This document shows positions 20,884-31,828 of a stretch of DNA of 50,500 bases, one piece after another. The stretch covers positions 27,001 to 77,500 of the forward strand of contig CAIIXF020000457.1 in assembly GCA_903813345.2 (NCBI GenBank), in the 5' to 3' direction. The notes under the pieces were generated by a model that did no database searches, was not told the origin of the DNA, and worked only from the letters and a program-made list of their open reading frames with translations. The position numbers and the translations under genes are program-made. How positions within the stretch are numbered: position 1 is the stretch's first letter; every line of letters begins with the position of its first letter. Source of the DNA: Owenia fusiformis. Lineage: Eukaryota > Annelida > Polychaeta > Sabellida > Oweniidae.

Positions 20884-21785
20884 GTAATTATGCTTATTGT
20901 TGTATACTGAATGTTGACATTTACTCTAGCATTTTGCCATGAATCTGCAAAACTTTGAACATTTCGAGAAAATGTGTTGATAAGATCCTCTATGAACAAG
21001 GGAATAAAGCTTGATTTTCACACAATCATATGACTTTCTGATACTCTCAAGACTGATAAGTTAGAATTTAATATGTAACTTGTTTACACGTAATTACTTT
21101 ATCAATGTGTGTTCTTATAGTGAATGGCTGTTAACATAAGAATGAATTCAGTAGAAATACATTTGGTGCATGCCTTATGTCTTTCATACAGGGATTGTAT
21201 TTCTCTGGGCCATGTAAGCTCAGGATAAAAATATTGTTGTTTCCTCTGTGTCACCTCCATTTTTTTTATTTTTTGGATCAAAGTGGTTGAATATATTGCA
21301 TGAACTTTAAAATTGACATAGAACACACAAGATGGAAATTGCTTGTTTAGGGTGATCGGCCATTTGTAGTGAAACTTCAAAGCCATCTATGCGGGAGAAG
21401 AATATTTCAAAGCACCAGTGATAGACAACAAACCAATATCAGTACAGTAGGGGTTGCATGAAACCTGACAAAATGGGTCAACCTCTAGCACGTGAAAAAT
21501 TCCATTAAGGTGCAAAAACCCGAAACTAATGAGGACAGAAAAACAAACATGAGAGAAATGTGAATCCTAAAATGGTTTGAAGGTTATAGAAATGTAGCAA
21601 ACTGATAATTAAATACCACATTCAACTTAGCTTTGGAGATACTTGACTGATCAAGTGATAGCCTAGTGATAACTTATAAACTTGGAACTGTGTGCCTAAG
21701 CTTTAAAGAGCTGTCTAAATGTATTTTGTTGCAATAGCGTAAAATAAGAAGACAAGAGCTATGTTGGCTCATTGCAAATACCAGG
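20884..21785. other. No gene seen
   Basis: Probably an intron or 3' flank of the gene upstream. A minus-strand frame at 21102-21386 lacks any recognisable feature. Confidence 0.45.
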
Positions 21786-22712
21786 TCGTTCAATAAGTTC
21801 CCGGAAAAATGCTCTCATTTCAATGATTTTTCATATTTTCTGATGAAATTTTCACACAATGTACAAAAAGTACCTTCTGATCGATCCTTATAATATCAGC
21901 ATCTCTTGTTTGATTGGTCAAAAATAAGGGTTACTATAGCAACTTGACTTTTTGGGTAGGCGGGGCACTTTTTACGTCACACAATTTACCATTACAGAAA
22001 ATCTATCAATATGTGCAAATGAAGGATCCCTATTTTTTGTTTGTTCTTATAATAAAACTTAACCATTCAGCCAAACTCTAATTTTTTCTATCAGAATAAT
22101 GCAGCCTATCACACTGCTAATATTGTGCAGGAAACCATCACAAATAACTGGCAAAATAGATGGGAAAGCTGCCCAAAGTTACATACTCCAGTTGAGACAA
22201 TCCTTGATTTTGCTGTTTTCACTAGGATGAAGGATCAACTAAGAGGTGCACTTTATGGAACAATGAAATAACTTTCTACTGCAGTCCAGATTGCCTTTCA
22301 AACACGTTTTCCAGATGGCTTCAGAGCACTGCATCGTCAATAGGTTGAATGCAAGCGACTGTGCATTAAACATGAGGGAGAATATTTCTAAAACCTTATG
22401 GGACAATAGTTGTGACTGTTGCATTAAGTAATATTTTGTACAAGTAGAAAGCGGAGAAGAAATTTATGTGATATACTCATGAATTGCCTACTATTCTGTT
22501 GTTTTTCTAATGAATAATGTGACGTAAAAAGTGCCCTGCCTACCCAAAAGTCAAGTTACCATAGTAACCCTTACTTTTGACCAATCAAATTAGAGATGCT
22601 GATATTTTAAGAATCAATCAGAAAGTATTTTTTATACATTGTGTGAAAAGTTCATGAGAAAATATAAAAAATCTTTGAAATGAGAGCATTTTTCCTTGAA
22701 CTTATTGAACGA
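21786..22712 (+). pseudogene. Mariner-type transposon relic with C-terminal transposase remnant
   Basis: Inverted repeats of about 200 bp begin TCGTTCAATAAGTTC (from 21786) and end with the inverse at 22712. Inside, about 22094-22425, a plus-strand frame reads QNNAAYHTANIVQETITNNW, then DFAVFTRMKDQLRGALYGTM, a stop, and after it AVQIAFQTRFPDGFRALHRQ, stop, VECKRLCIKHEGEYF. This follows mariner transposases (QDNAxxHTA, DFFLFPKLKKxLKG, CIxxxGxYFE). The HTA segment belongs to the catalytic core; the first part of the enzyme is missing and stops interrupt the rest. TA duplications are not clear. It is inactive. Confidence 0.8.
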
Positions 22713-23342
22713 TATGTCTTATGGGGACTCATCACTTACCTTTACAGCATCCTATATGATACATATATGTATGAATCACTATTTGAACTTATATCAAAGT
22801 TAAAATAAATCAAGCAATATATGCAAAATATGAATTTCAGTAGTTCTTTTCAATATTACAATTTATTTCTATGTACTTCGTTTGATTGGAATTGGGAAGA
22901 GAAATTGGGAGGGACAGTTTGAAGAAAAGTTACTCATCTTCAAAAAAGCTGGAATAAAAATATGACAAATTCATACTGGAAATCAAATTGATAAAGAAAA
23001 GGTAGGGATAGCCTGAATATTAAAGGATCTTACGTCTGAATTAGACAGACGATTTGAAGAAGTATGAAGAGAAGAAAAATGATAAGGGTGATGACAAAGC
23101 TTTAGTTATTATTGATTTTAATTCCTTGTCAATTAAATGGAGAGGGTCGACTTTGTTTCCATTTATTCAGTCTTCAATTAGCAATTTCTTAAGTATAGAG
23201 GCATTAGTTCATATATCAAATATGAGATATACATGTGAAATGAAAATGAAAAACTTTACCAAAAATAAAACAATTAGTGTAATTGTTTGTATATTTATTC
23301 TTGATACATATAGTTTTTATATTATGAAAAGGGCAAGACGCA
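22713..23342. other. No gene seen
   Basis: AT-rich. A 104-codon plus-strand frame begins at 23054 and runs into the repeat that follows. It shows only low-complexity Lys/Ile-rich sequence and is not supported as a gene. Confidence 0.45.
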
Positions 23343-24648
23343 TGTGGATACTCGATGAAGGCGGTTGACTTCCTAAAAAATAACATTCATGACCAGTCTC
23401 CTAGTCATATCAATTTTTCATAATATAGATTAAAAATAAATCATCTTTGCCTCCCTTGGTGCTCACCACTCCTAGAAAATAGTAGTCTTCTTTAAGCAAG
23501 CAATTGTGTTGCATAAAACACAAGGAATTTTGTTAAAGCAGCAGGAGATACTATTCTAAATAGCACTCCTCAATTATGCCCCCTACAGAGTAAGAAAATA
23601 AAGTATAAACTCTGAACACCATACCAAAAAGGAAACATGTTATAATTGTAAGGCAAAGTATGTTGATCTAAAAATCATGCATCAATACATCTAGGACAAT
23701 AACAACATGCTTAATAGTTTGATCGGGGTAGCCATCAATGGCCCTCAAATAGACAACCCAGATGCCATTGATAGGGTGTGCAGAGATACACAAGATTTGG
23801 GAGGAAATAAAGCCCTGGAGGTATAGGATTGTCAAGTCCACAAAGTATTCCTGTTACAGAGGCTAGACACATTGAAAACAAAAATTATCTGAATAAGCAA
23901 CTAAATAACTAACTAATCAACTGAATAAATAAGTCACTGGAAAGTATATTATTATTAAGAATATTTTATTTTTTATGTTTTGCATTATAATACATTATAT
24001 TGGTTTACAGTTACTGAAAGTTATTGAACAAAAGGCTATAGCCTATTCTAAGTTCTCTCATAAGTATATCAACATAAGAGATGTGCCTTGAATTGATAAC
24101 AGCTCAATCCAAAGATACATCTTTGATTAAAAAAAACAATTTTAAAAGACAAATGAAAGAGGGTTCTTCAAAATGATACAGTTTTTTTCTGTATTCACAA
24201 CAGTCACTATACATGACAGGTCATTTTGTAATTGAATAATTGTAACATATGGTTAAGAAATGTCACTTATGAAGTGTCAAATGTGTAAGTGGAGATGTGT
24301 CCATGGAGGTGTTGTTAAGGGTACTTAAACCAGTATCAAATAAGTGAAGTACAATCCAAGCCATATGAGGATATTGCATGTGAAGCTGAATATCAGCTTA
24401 AAATGCTGTAAATAATAAAAATAATGATGGTTCCAAAGGGGAAAGATACACCAGAATCATTATTTCAATCTGACACTGTGCTTCACAAGAATAAAGTTTT
24501 ATGCCCAGCCTCAAAAGCCTTATTAAAATGGTCAACTATTGTTTGATTACAAGAGAAATATCCTAGAGGATTGTGAAAAATGGAAACCATACTCTTGGAA
24601 AATAAAATTTATTCCACACAGGTCTTCCATATTACATCATAATATGAT
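23343..24648. repeat. Long dispersed repeat, copy B
   Basis: Direct-orientation relative of 5341-7000, shorter because two internal stretches are absent. The shared end is aataaaatttattccacac. It has no intact coding frame. Confidence 0.8.
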
Positions 24649-25000
24649 GAAACACGCTAAAAGGTTAAAATTAGAGGACTTAAATACATTAACCTTTACC
24701 ATGCTGCCTTATTTCAGCAAATATATCCCACGCAACTGGCTTATTTTTCAAAGAGTGCAAAAAATGATATGCCTGGACTAAATAATTAATATCTCAATAA
24801 CTACTGAATGAATCTGGATAAAATTTTCACAAAGGGAAGATACAGTGGCCTGGCTCATGAAAAAAATGTTCTCATGAATTTTTTCGTACATTAACACGAC
24901 TGGGCATAAATATACCATGAATACTCCTCCGGAATCCGCCGCTCCGCCTCTTCGTCTGGTCAGAATCCAAATCTGAATTTGCAGCGATCGAATGTTCAAT
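24649..25000. other. Gap-flanking sequence
   Basis: Unassigned sequence up to the assembly gap, with a small GC-richer patch at 24930-24960. No exon of PWP2 or of the upstream plus-strand gene is recognisable here. Confidence 0.5.
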
Positions 25001-25500
25001 NNNNNNNNNNNNNNNNNNNNNNNNNNNNNNNNNNNNNNNNNNNNNNNNNNNNNNNNNNNNNNNNNNNNNNNNNNNNNNNNNNNNNNNNNNNNNNNNNNNN
25101 NNNNNNNNNNNNNNNNNNNNNNNNNNNNNNNNNNNNNNNNNNNNNNNNNNNNNNNNNNNNNNNNNNNNNNNNNNNNNNNNNNNNNNNNNNNNNNNNNNNN
25201 NNNNNNNNNNNNNNNNNNNNNNNNNNNNNNNNNNNNNNNNNNNNNNNNNNNNNNNNNNNNNNNNNNNNNNNNNNNNNNNNNNNNNNNNNNNNNNNNNNNN
25301 NNNNNNNNNNNNNNNNNNNNNNNNNNNNNNNNNNNNNNNNNNNNNNNNNNNNNNNNNNNNNNNNNNNNNNNNNNNNNNNNNNNNNNNNNNNNNNNNNNNN
25401 NNNNNNNNNNNNNNNNNNNNNNNNNNNNNNNNNNNNNNNNNNNNNNNNNNNNNNNNNNNNNNNNNNNNNNNNNNNNNNNNNNNNNNNNNNNNNNNNNNNN
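25001..25500. other. Assembly gap (500 N)
   Basis: Exactly 500 unknown bases, a round number usual for scaffold gaps of unknown true size. It interrupts the PWP2 gene after its third coding exon. Open frames reported across it are artefacts. Confidence 0.99.
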
Positions 25501-25599
25501 TTTTTTCTTTAATATCCTATAATCTTCACTGCATACATTATGTACTAATGTGCTGTTCCTCCATAATTACATTTTAGATATACAAGTTGGATTCCTTAC

Positions 25600-25694
25600 C
25601 CTCATTTACAGCAATGAGAAGAGCTCCATCTGGTGAGAGAGCCAGGCATGTAATGTTAAATTCACTCTCCAAAGGTAGTGTCTCCGATTTATTA
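25600..25694 (-). CDS. PWP2: PWP2 coding exon 3
   Basis: 95 bp between the acceptor atttttccag and the donor GTAAGG. Encodes NKSETLPLESEFNITCLALS and PDGALLIAVNE, the first LSPDG WD-type repeat. It ends with one base of the next codon. The next exon is not in the window. Confidence 0.92.
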
Positions 25695-27443
25695 CTGGAA
25701 AAATAAAATAAATGTAAATTTCTTAGGTTATTTACATGATGTGCAGCTAATGATGCGTTGCAAGAGTATTGGTAAAAATCAAGTCACTTGAGTGAAGATG
25801 AACATTTGAAATAATTCAAAAAACAATCACGACCAGGGCTCACTAGTAAACTATTACTGTAACTTAGTATCACAGTTGCACAGCTATATACAACAAGGCC
25901 TTAACACAACAAAATGTCACCACCTAGTTGCTCACAATATTGTGAGCTCAATCTTGCCTTTTTGACCTTGAGAATGTCATTGAAGGTCAAATCTATTTTG
26001 ACCTTGAGTATGTCATTGAAGGTCAAATCTATAGTCAGATTTGAACTTCTGATAACTTGTACATGATTTTTTTAAAATGGTCAATTTGAAGCAAGTTGAA
26101 AAATACCTTTTTGACCTTTTTATACCTTGAAAAGGTCATTAAAGGTCAAATCTTAAATATAAAGTCAGATTTGAACTTCTGAAAACATGTAGATGATTTT
26201 TTTTAAAATTGAAGTCCGTCTAAACAGTATTTGTTAACTTATTGGAAGTTGTAAGAATTTGTTACAGACGTCGATCGCCAACCACCATCCGCCGTCAAAA
26301 AAAACGGAGACCCAGCAATATTTCACCACTTTTTGGTGTTGACATTTAAATCAAGTCACTTGAGTGAATATGAACTTTTGAAATACTTCAAAAAACATTC
26401 ATGACCAGGGCTCACTAGTAAACTATTACTTAGTATCACAGTTGCACAGCTATATACAAAAAGAAATGAAATGAAAACTATATGTAGATAATTACTACTT
26501 GGTCCCGCGTACTTGGTGTCACCTTTCGGTAATATGTTGAAAACACTTACTTCTTGAGGTCAAACAAAGTGACTCTATTTCCAACAGGACTTATGACTGT
26601 GTTCCCATCTCCACTAAACACAAGGTCGCCTTTGTGGTACACTGTGCCCAAAAGGTTGGAGAACTGAAAATAAAATAAACGATAAATCTCCACTGGCTTG
26701 TGTCTTTCTTTCTTTCATGTACCAACTAAGCATAAGGTCCCAGATTCGATCCATGTTCAGGCACTTTGCATGTTGCGTAAAGTACTTCAGGGTGTTTGAC
26801 TGAGTGGTCCACGACTTGTAAGAAGGTGGTGTGTACTATGTATGAGTGCACATAAAAGAACACAGGGCTCATTCAAGGAGGGGTTCCTGGATCTGCCTTC
26901 CATGATTATGCGTTAATTACGACTGTATATATACGGGATATACCCAAGAGGCATTGCTCAACTTCATTGGTAGTGAACAAAATACAAAGAAATACAATTA
27001 GACAATAAAAAGAAGAAATGCTTCTCCTGAAATATTTTTGCTTGACAATAATCAGAAAAAAGCATATTTATGACATGTTCTGTCACACAAAAAAAGATGA
27101 GTGTGACTTCAATTTGTTCAGCAAATATGTGATAAATACGGGAAAGTAGGACGACCTGCATACTCTTATATAGTGTACATGTACAGAAATACATGTATTC
27201 AAACTTTATAATCCCCAATTATTATGACATTTGGATGATTACTGTTCTTTAAATAGAGTATATGTGGGTGTCCCTTCTTTGATTGATCGACCCTGTATAG
27301 AAACACCCTCTTAGCTCATAGGTATAGACTATAGACATGAAGGATCAAAATATTATTTTTACAAAAAATATTTTTGTGGGCGATAATAGAGAGGAATTAT
27401 ATAAATCTACAAATATCGTACGTACCTTATATGCCAGCTTCAT
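25600..27443 (-). CDS. PWP2: PWP2 (UTP1), WD-repeat ribosome-biogenesis factor, N-terminal exons
   Basis: Three exons join in phase: 27426-27443, 26551-26663 and 25600-25694. The product begins MKLAYK, then FSNLLGTVYHKGDLVFSGDG, NTVISPVGNRVTLFDLKN, NKSETLPLESEFNITCLALS and PDGALLIAVNE. It follows vertebrate PWP2 almost residue by residue (FDLKNNKS[D/E]TLPL, the ISPVGNRVT strand, LSPDG). PWP2/Utp1 is a tandem WD-propeller protein of the UTP-B subcomplex of the small-subunit processome, acting in the nucleolus in 18S rRNA maturation. Only about 75 of roughly 900 residues are present; the remaining exons must lie in or beyond the gap at 25001-25500. The start is secure because the family starts MKxAY(K/R)FSNLLG. 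Confidence 0.93.
25930..26155. repeat. Repeated palindromic TGACCTT...AAGGTCA units
   Basis: Within PWP2 intron 2's downstream flank, on the gap side of exon 2, three units of about 35 bp each pair TTTGACCTT with AAGGTCAAA (about 25961-25992, 25996-26028, 26110-26152). Nearby is an 18-bp perfect palindrome, GCTCACAATATTGTGAGC, at 25930-25947. The half-sites match the nuclear-receptor AGGTCA core, but as a diffuse repeat they are more likely satellite-like. Confidence 0.6.
26551..26663 (-). CDS. PWP2: PWP2 coding exon 2
   Basis: 113 bp between the acceptor ttattttcag and the donor GTAAGT. Encodes FSNLLGTVYHKGDLVFSGDG through RVTLFDLK plus two bases of the next codon. It forms the first strands of the N-terminal propeller. 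Confidence 0.92.
27029..27158 (+). repeat. Diverged fragment of the CAGGCCTG-ended MITE
   Basis: aaatatttttgcttgacaat, a degenerate TGACATGTTCTGTCACACA hairpin, and tcagcaaatatgtgataaat follow the right part of the element at 1546-1917 in order. Divergence is clearly higher than among the copies at the left of the window, so this insertion is older. It lies in PWP2 intron 1. Confidence 0.75.
27426..27443 (-). CDS. PWP2: PWP2 coding exon 1 (MKLAYK)
   Basis: Six codons, ATG at 27441-27443, followed by the donor GTACGT. Intron 1 (26664-27425) contains a diverged CAGGCCTG-MITE copy. The exon would be missed by most automatic predictions; it is placed by agreement with the conserved PWP2 N-terminus. 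Confidence 0.85.
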
Positions 27444-27559
27444 TTCACTATGATCATAAATTGTATTTTATCACTTGAAGTATTGTTTCAAGTCTAAATA
27501 CCTTTTGATGAGGATCTTATCTGATAAATAATCGATTCAAAAATACCATGCTTTCATAT

Positions 27560-27569
27560 CCGGAAGTGA
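27560..27569 (+). promoter_or_regulatory. ETS-type site upstream of PWP2
   Basis: CCGGAAGTGA matches the consensus of GABP/ETS factors, common in promoters of ribosome-biogenesis genes. It lies 117 bases upstream of the PWP2 ATG. Motif match only. Confidence 0.4.
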
Positions 27570-28313
27570 TGATGCTGTGTATTTTTGCAACGGCAAATAA
27601 TGTTCGCACTTTTATCACAAAATTATTCTCTAATTGGCGCGCTCATTTTGTCACAAAATCCTCTTGCAGTATTTTAAAAGATCAAATATAATATTCATTA
27701 CCCCTCTCAATAAAATTCTGAGTCCATTGATTTGACAGACTTGTATTGGAATATAGGTGGCGCTCAGTCAGTAAACTCTCCACTTTTAAAGTTATGTCTT
27801 ATGATGACATCTATTTAGTGAGGAAAGTTTACTTTCTAACATTTTCTATTGTGAGTCTGTATGATGCTTTAAAATCTAAATAATAAATAAAACACTACAA
27901 AGTGTTCCCTAAGGGCTTCTTGACCCGCCTTTCAGTGGGTGATGTAGTTTTGAGTCCCACAAGTGAGTCCCATAATATGTTGGTTTACTAAACGAACATA
28001 AGGGAGAGGGGAATGAGGTCACTTTAGACATTCATTTGAATCATTTCCCTCATGATTATTTGTTTCTTTTCAATTTTTGTTAGTATTTTGTCTTGACACT
28101 TTCACCACTTGGACAGGTCAATGCTCACTTATGAGCAACTAAAGTTCATTTCGAAATACTCCAAAGTCACATTTGGTCATATTTAGAGGACATATCGCTG
28201 TGTCACATGCACAATGCACATAGGAAGCTCCTGATAGACTGACATCTACTTTAAATGCTCCAAGGGCTGCATTGATTCTTTTCTTTATTTTTAATGGCAT
28301 TTTAAAGTACATG
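27570..28313. other. No gene seen
   Basis: Upstream flank of PWP2. No further exon or repeat is identified. Confidence 0.5.
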
Positions 28314-28315
28314 TA

Positions 28316-28473
28316 CAGTAAACCTGACTAAGTGGAACACCTTTGGTACCTCTAAAAAAGTGTTCCATTTGGTAGGTGATCCACTTTTAAAGGTTCATTT
28401 AACATAAGTCAGGTGGTCATGGTACTCTAAAATGTTCCTCTAGCAGAGGTGTTCGACTTAACAGGTTTCACTG
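28316..28473. mobile_element. 158-bp TA-flanked MITE, pogo/Tigger-like ends
   Basis: Inverted termini read CAGTAAACCTGACTAAGTGG and, inverted from the right, CAGTGAAACCTGTTAAGTCG. Both lead into GAACACCT. TA flanks are at 28314-28315 and 28474-28475. The CAGTGAAACCT-TAAGT-CGGACACC pattern is familiar from pogo/Tigger-related elements. It is noncoding. Confidence 0.85.
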
Positions 28474-29761
28474 TACTATTTTTGGGTGGCGACTACAGGT
28501 TGATATTGTTTGTTGTCATTTGAAGTATTTTAAGGATTTAAGTACTCTACAAAGGGGACATTTTGGAATATTCAGTTATAGAAATATTTTTAGTGTTTGT
28601 TTTTCATACACAGGGGATTCTTGGATCATGGACTTCCATTTTTATTCTTTTACATTAGCATGTGGTGTTTAGCAGGACAAGTTGTACTGTATTGAAATAA
28701 GATGAATCATTAGATTAGTGGGCTTTTTATATTTCTACACGCATAAACCAAACCAGTAACAAATAAGATTAATTTTTGTAACATTTTATTAATAAATCAT
28801 ATGTGTTTTCTTATAAAAATGTTTTTATTGTTTAGTTGTTACATATATAAATACATATACATCATGTGACTATCTCACAATGTAGACTAATATCATAAGT
28901 TGAAGTGATAAAGTACTTCAACAAAAAACAACGTTGCATAAAAGTTACATTATTTACTCTTCACAGGCTTTATATATCTCAGTATCATAAAAAATGCATA
29001 ATTATTCAAATATCATGCATCATTTTTGTCTTACATATGCACTAAATGTTTGATGTTCGATATAATTTCATAAGGTCAAAATGTACATTTCTAAAAACTT
29101 TGAGATCATTTCTTTACTAATTCAATTAATGTGCAGTTCATCCCATATAAATTCAGACACACTGGCCATGTATATCCTACTTGATTTGTAAAATTCTCCC
29201 CAGTCCAATGAAAAAACTCTACTAATATAGCAGTTGCTATCTATTCATTATTACTGCCATATGGGGGAGGGGGGCAGCATGGGTGATAATAATTCATAGC
29301 TTTTGTACACTTTCGAATTCCTTATTTCCGTATATGCCCCCATATTCAAAATTTGCGCTCCCTCCATTCAATGTATTTCCCAATATTGATATTCTGTATA
29401 CTTTACTTTTACCAAATATTAATATTTCAATATCCTATACCCCCTACCCCCTATATTCCATATTTGTTCACCATTCATATCCGACTCTATGCTGCACCCC
29501 TCCTATTCCACAATATGATAATTCCATTTCGCATACAACCTTAAGTATAACCCAATGCTATTGTGGCTGATATACTAAATCATTTTATTTTATTGAACAT
29601 TCAATTTTCAAAGCTCTAAAATCTATTCCTCCATAATGCCTCAAAGTTGAGGTTTAATGGTTGTTGTCATGTAGTGAGATTCAAAATAAAATACATATAG
29701 TGGACAGTGTGCATAAATAAGCAACTACGCACATAAGGATCATCTGCTATAAGAGTAGCAA
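28474..29761. other. No gene seen
   Basis: AT-rich. The 29283-29570 plus frames are Ile/Pro/Tyr-rich low-complexity translations of a pyrimidine-rich strand and are not credible genes. Confidence 0.5.
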
Positions 29762-30482
29762 CTAGATAACGGCAACTCCGCGGAGTAGCAAATCCCAACG
29801 AACAAAATATCAATTAGCGAATTCCAATCAATTATACTCATAACTTTGGTTAAAATTGAAAAAATTAGATTTTAGAATTGCAAATTCCTGCAAAGCAGCC
29901 ATTTTGAATTTTCTGAAATACAAATCTGAAAAATAATACCATAATTGTGATCTACTCCAAAATTCCTTCAATTTGAGTATAATATAGCCATACTTTGAAG
30001 GGATCGAAAAATTATTGCGAAATCGTACATTAGACGGCCATTTTGAATTTTACGAGGCTCGAATCAGAAAAAAGATACAATATTTGCAATCTACTCTTAA
30101 TTGCCTTTCATTTGAGTATAATAAAGCTATACTTTAGAAAGATCTAAAAATTAGTGAAAATTTCTGTTTTCCTGTCCCCCCATACACGGCCCCTGAAGGT
30201 CAGGATGAAAAACACGGAATATATGTGAAATAGATAAATGTTGTGAATATACTACCAAAATTTCAAACAATAATATTAATTACTTTGGTTCAGAATGAAA
30301 AATTTATGATTTTTGCGAAAAAGTCCCGTCATTCACCAATATACATCTTTCCACTAAATATGAAGAAAATCCGTCTACTAGTAATTGAGTTATCTTCCGG
30401 ACAGACGGACGGACTGACGGACGGACAGACGGACGGACGGAGGGCTTCACTATATCCCTACAGAACTTCGTTCGTTGGGATA
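29762..30482. mobile_element. MITE with ATCCCAACGAAC ends and GGACGGAC tract, copy 2
   Basis: Relative of 9380-9945, in the same orientation, with about 250 bp of extra sequence (about 29990-30240). It ends gaacttcgttcgttgggata. It lies between PWP2 and the FAT4 3' end. The GGACGGAC tract is at about 30400-30440. Confidence 0.82.
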
Positions 30483-30953
30483 ATTACAATACAAGGGATT
30501 TGTCAGATATACATGTTAAGAGCATTATTATATCAATAATTTCAGGTGTGATACACATTACACATAAACGGATCTTCATAATAGTATAGTTCTATATTTC
30601 AATAAATGTGAAACTTTCGAAGTAAAACATTGTGGTATCTCCACAAATAGCATTAATAAAGAGTAAAATACAATACAACATGCCATTTGTTATGTTACCA
30701 TAACAACTTGGATGTTACTATAGTAACTCTGCATGTAAAGTCTATGCAGATTGTAAATATTTAAAACCATTTAAAATCTCATAAAATGTAAGTTGAAATC
30801 TCTTTTTGTATAGTAAACTTTCTCTGAACACAAAGCTACATGTACATGTACACTAATTCAAATATTGAAGGGAAGTGACAAAATTCCACTCTACATTAAG
30901 AGGAAAGAAACTTGAAGTTTAGAGTGTTCTATCTTTCAAATAAATCCTATATC
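30483..30953. other. No gene seen
   Basis: AT-rich intergenic sequence downstream of FAT4. A short inverted TTACCATAACAACTT / GTTACTATAGTAAC tract occurs near 30693-30727. Confidence 0.5.
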
Positions 30954-30955
30954 TA

Positions 30956-31029
30956 CAGGGTAACCCAAAAAACAGAACCCACAAATCTTTGAATAAAACA
31001 TATGGGTTCTGCTTATTTGGGTCACCCTG
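30956..31029. mobile_element. 74-bp mini-MITE, TA-flanked
   Basis: CAGGGTAACCCAAAAAACAG and, inverted, CAGGGTGACCCAAATAAGCA form termini extending into AGAACCCA. TA flanks are at 30954-30955 and 31030-31031. Almost the whole element is inverted repeat. Confidence 0.85.
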
Positions 31030-31254
31030 TATACTATTAATAACTCATAGATCAATATCGTGTACCATAGCAGCCAGATAAATAAGAGAAATCCATAAAC
31101 TAAAATCTTCTAAAACAGTAAAACTACATAATGAATACAGTAAAGCTAAGAATGTATAAAAGTTAGGATTTAGTACATTGTATGTGTATTTAGTATAACT
31201 AGGTGATCTATATACATTATAAAACTATGATGTTTAAGACAGCTTTTTATGCCA

Positions 31255-31260
31255 TTTATT
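31255..31260 (-). terminator. Candidate FAT4 polyadenylation signal
   Basis: TTTATT on plus is AATAAA on the FAT4 strand, about 570 bases after the stop codon. It is the nearest canonical hexamer I found downstream of the stop. If used, the 3' UTR contains the 109-bp hairpin repeat. Confidence 0.4.
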
Positions 31261-31282
31261 TAAAAAAGGATATTCTGTTTCA

Positions 31283-31500
31283 TAAAGACACAGTTTGAAC
31301 GTTTTAAAATTAACTCTATGATATCTGCTGCCTGATCTGCAGCCCTTACTGGGACATACCATACCATATACAGTTATCAAAGAGTTAAGTATAAAGACAC
31401 AGTTTGAAAGTTATAAAATTAACTCTTTGATACCTGCTGCCTGATCTGCAGCCCTTACTGGGACATACCATACCATATACAGTTATCAAAGAGTTAAAGT
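31283..31500. repeat. Two-unit 109-bp tandem repeat with hairpin arms
   Basis: taaagacacagtttgaa begins at 31283 and again at 31392. Each unit holds inverted arms TTAACTCTTTGATA (31419-31432 in unit 2) and TATCAAAGAGTTAA (31484-31497). Unit 1 has arm mismatches. A CTGC...GCAG mini-inverted repeat lies between the arms. Confidence 0.88.
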
Positions 31501-31828
31501 TAAAGCTGCATGAATGGCAAAATTGCATTCATCCCTAATATGAATCAACACAATTTTGTCATTCTGAAGCATAAAATGTGATGTTTGCCTTAAGAAACAC
31601 AGACTACAGTATTAAAGAATATATACCTCTGTGATACACAAACTATCTTTCGACTGAAGAAAGTTATGATCTGTAGATGGTTTTTAAAGAATTTTCAAAT
31701 GTTCCTAATTTCTTCATACAAACTTCAAAATGCATATCTTAAGGCAATAATAAGGCACGGGCTGTAACTTGTAACATACAAAAATAGTTGTGCCATTTTT
31801 ACTTTATGGGAGAATGCTCATTGAGCTG

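Noticed and set aside
24979-25522. Open frames of about 177 codons
   Set aside because: They consist of the 500-N gap.
25930-25947. Operator-like perfect palindrome GCTCACAATATTGTGAGC
   Set aside because: Resemblance to a bacterial operator half-site is coincidental in an animal intron; kept only as a palindrome.
26735-26900. tRNA-derived SINE (B-box-like agattcgatcc)
   Set aside because: Only a partial B-box match; no A box at the right distance and no second copy in the window.
29283-29570. 95-codon plus-strand frame
   Set aside because: Translation of a pyrimidine-rich, low-complexity stretch; no domain or splice support.
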